A DNA stretch of 64,000 nucleotides, from NCBI GenBank assembly GCA_014727915.1, contig WJMO01000009.1:62001-126000 (forward strand). The letters are read 5' to 3'. Origin of the DNA: Candidatus Altarchaeales archaeon. Lineage in GTDB: Archaea > Altiarchaeota > Altiarchaeia > IMC4 > SCGC-AAA252-I15. Every line of letters starts with the position of its first letter. Within the stretch, counting starts at the first letter, position 1. The notes beneath the pieces are model-generated. The model was not told where the DNA came from. It searched no databases and saw only the letters and a program-made list of their open reading frames with translations. This document shows positions 63,766 to 64,000 of the stretch, in pieces. A program made the position numbers and the translations under genes.

Positions 63766-64000
63766 ATGGCTTTACGTGTGTCGGATCTTAGGGTTTCAAA
63801 CATGTTGTGTGTGCTCGCTTTCTTACTGGTTATGTCCTCAGCGGCATCTGCCGTCAGCATAGACCGGATGGACGTCAGCGTCCCCAACAGCATAGATGCT
63901 GGGGAGTCCTTTGACGTGGACATAACCTTCAAGGACCCCACAGAGAATGAGACGGTGGAAGTGGACATTGAGATCACCGTCGACGGCCTGCTCGTCCACG
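63766..64000 (+). CDS. Exported protein, 5' part only (runs off the window)
   Basis: ATG at 63766 opens 78 codons to the window end. Residues about 13-33 are a signal peptide (NMLCVLAFLLVMSSAASA). The mature start VSIDRMDVSVPNSIDAGESFDVDITFKDPTENETVEVDIEITVDG is a CARDB-like beta sandwich similar to the opening of the preceding protein and of COG1361 proteins. A TATA-like TTTTAAAC lies at 63741-63748. Probably a second surface protein paired with that at 61588. Confidence 0.8.
   Translation, partial: MALRVSDLRVSNMLCVLAFLLVMSSAASAVSIDRMDVSVPNSIDAGESFDVDITFKDPTENETVEVDIEITVDGLLVH

Noticed and set aside
1..64000. CRISPR array
   Set aside because: No regularly spaced repeats of 24-40 bases with unique spacers were seen; all direct repeats found are tandem or single duplications.

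Overview
The window comes from an archaeon. The support is a set of archaeal-type information-processing genes: the small primase subunit PriS, the archaea-only amidotransferase subunit GatE, archaeal-type ProS, Nob1, Sec61-beta, EndoQ, the archaeal phosphoglycerate mutase ApgM, an AglB/STT3 oligosaccharyltransferase with a cis-prenyltransferase, and an archaeal 7S SRP RNA. Many genes have a TATA-like box about 25 to 30 bases before the start codon and no room for a leader, which is also archaeal. The sequence is fairly GC-rich, with a few AT-rich islands. The lineage cannot be fixed from this window. Threonine-rich, cysteine-rich surface proteins and tandem T4SS-type pilins are reminiscent of uncultivated euryarchaeal or DPANN-grade groups such as Altiarchaeota or Diapherotrites, but that is only an impression.

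Layout. 1-3.7 kb (minus): a window-truncated Cys/Thr-rich secreted protein, a membrane-anchored partner, the DNA repair nuclease EndoQ and an unknown protein. 3.8-9.9 kb: a GT39-like membrane glycosyltransferase, a cobalamin-type radical SAM enzyme, a GT4 glycosyltransferase, a second radical SAM enzyme and an SdpI-like membrane protein. 9.9-13.2 kb: an acetyltransferase and cation/proton antiporter, then an operon of three small membrane proteins and an XRE regulator. 13.2-14.4 kb is an AT-rich island with a NYN-domain nuclease behind a strong leader hairpin and a PqqD-like protein; the latter follows a cobalamin radical SAM gene. 15.8-20.7 kb (minus): surface-glycan genes (flippase-like protein, PIG-V-like transferase, two SDR sugar-nucleotide enzymes, DPM1-like GT2).

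20.8-23.5 kb: HxlR regulator, AK6-like kinase, and five tandem paralogous pilin-like genes. 23.5-33.6 kb: AglB and its lipid-carrier synthase UppS, Nob1, an FAD enzyme resembling UDP-galactopyranose mutase, two GT2 enzymes, an epimerase with a zinc-knuckle insert and another GT39-like protein. Together with the 3.8-20.7 kb genes this makes a plausible N-glycosylation and surface-polysaccharide locus: UppS makes the polyprenol carrier, GT2/GT4/GT39 enzymes and SDR enzymes build the glycan, and AglB transfers it to secreted proteins, several of which are encoded here. 33.6-38.4 kb: HTH-priS, a beta-carbonic anhydrase, gatE with an odd 49-bp duplication of its own start, and an overlapping AbrB / zinc ribbon / Toprim micro-operon.

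38.4-43.3 kb: a regulator plus a MacB/LolD-type ABC system with a COG1361-like exported protein and two related permeases; then an AI-2E-type transporter and ProS. 46.0-46.8 kb: an AT-rich YdeI/OmdA gene bracketed by a 20-bp inverted repeat and followed by a structured non-coding stretch. 46.9-54.4 kb: several proteins of unknown function, a lone receiver domain, a ZU5-like lipoprotein, a TIM-barrel isomerase and an OPRT-like gene. 54.4-56.9 kb: Sec61-beta and two mucin-like Cys/Thr-rich lipoproteins. 56.9-64 kb: an unknown protein, SRP RNA, FtsZ, ApgM, an acetyltransferase and two S-layer-like exported proteins, the last cut by the window end.
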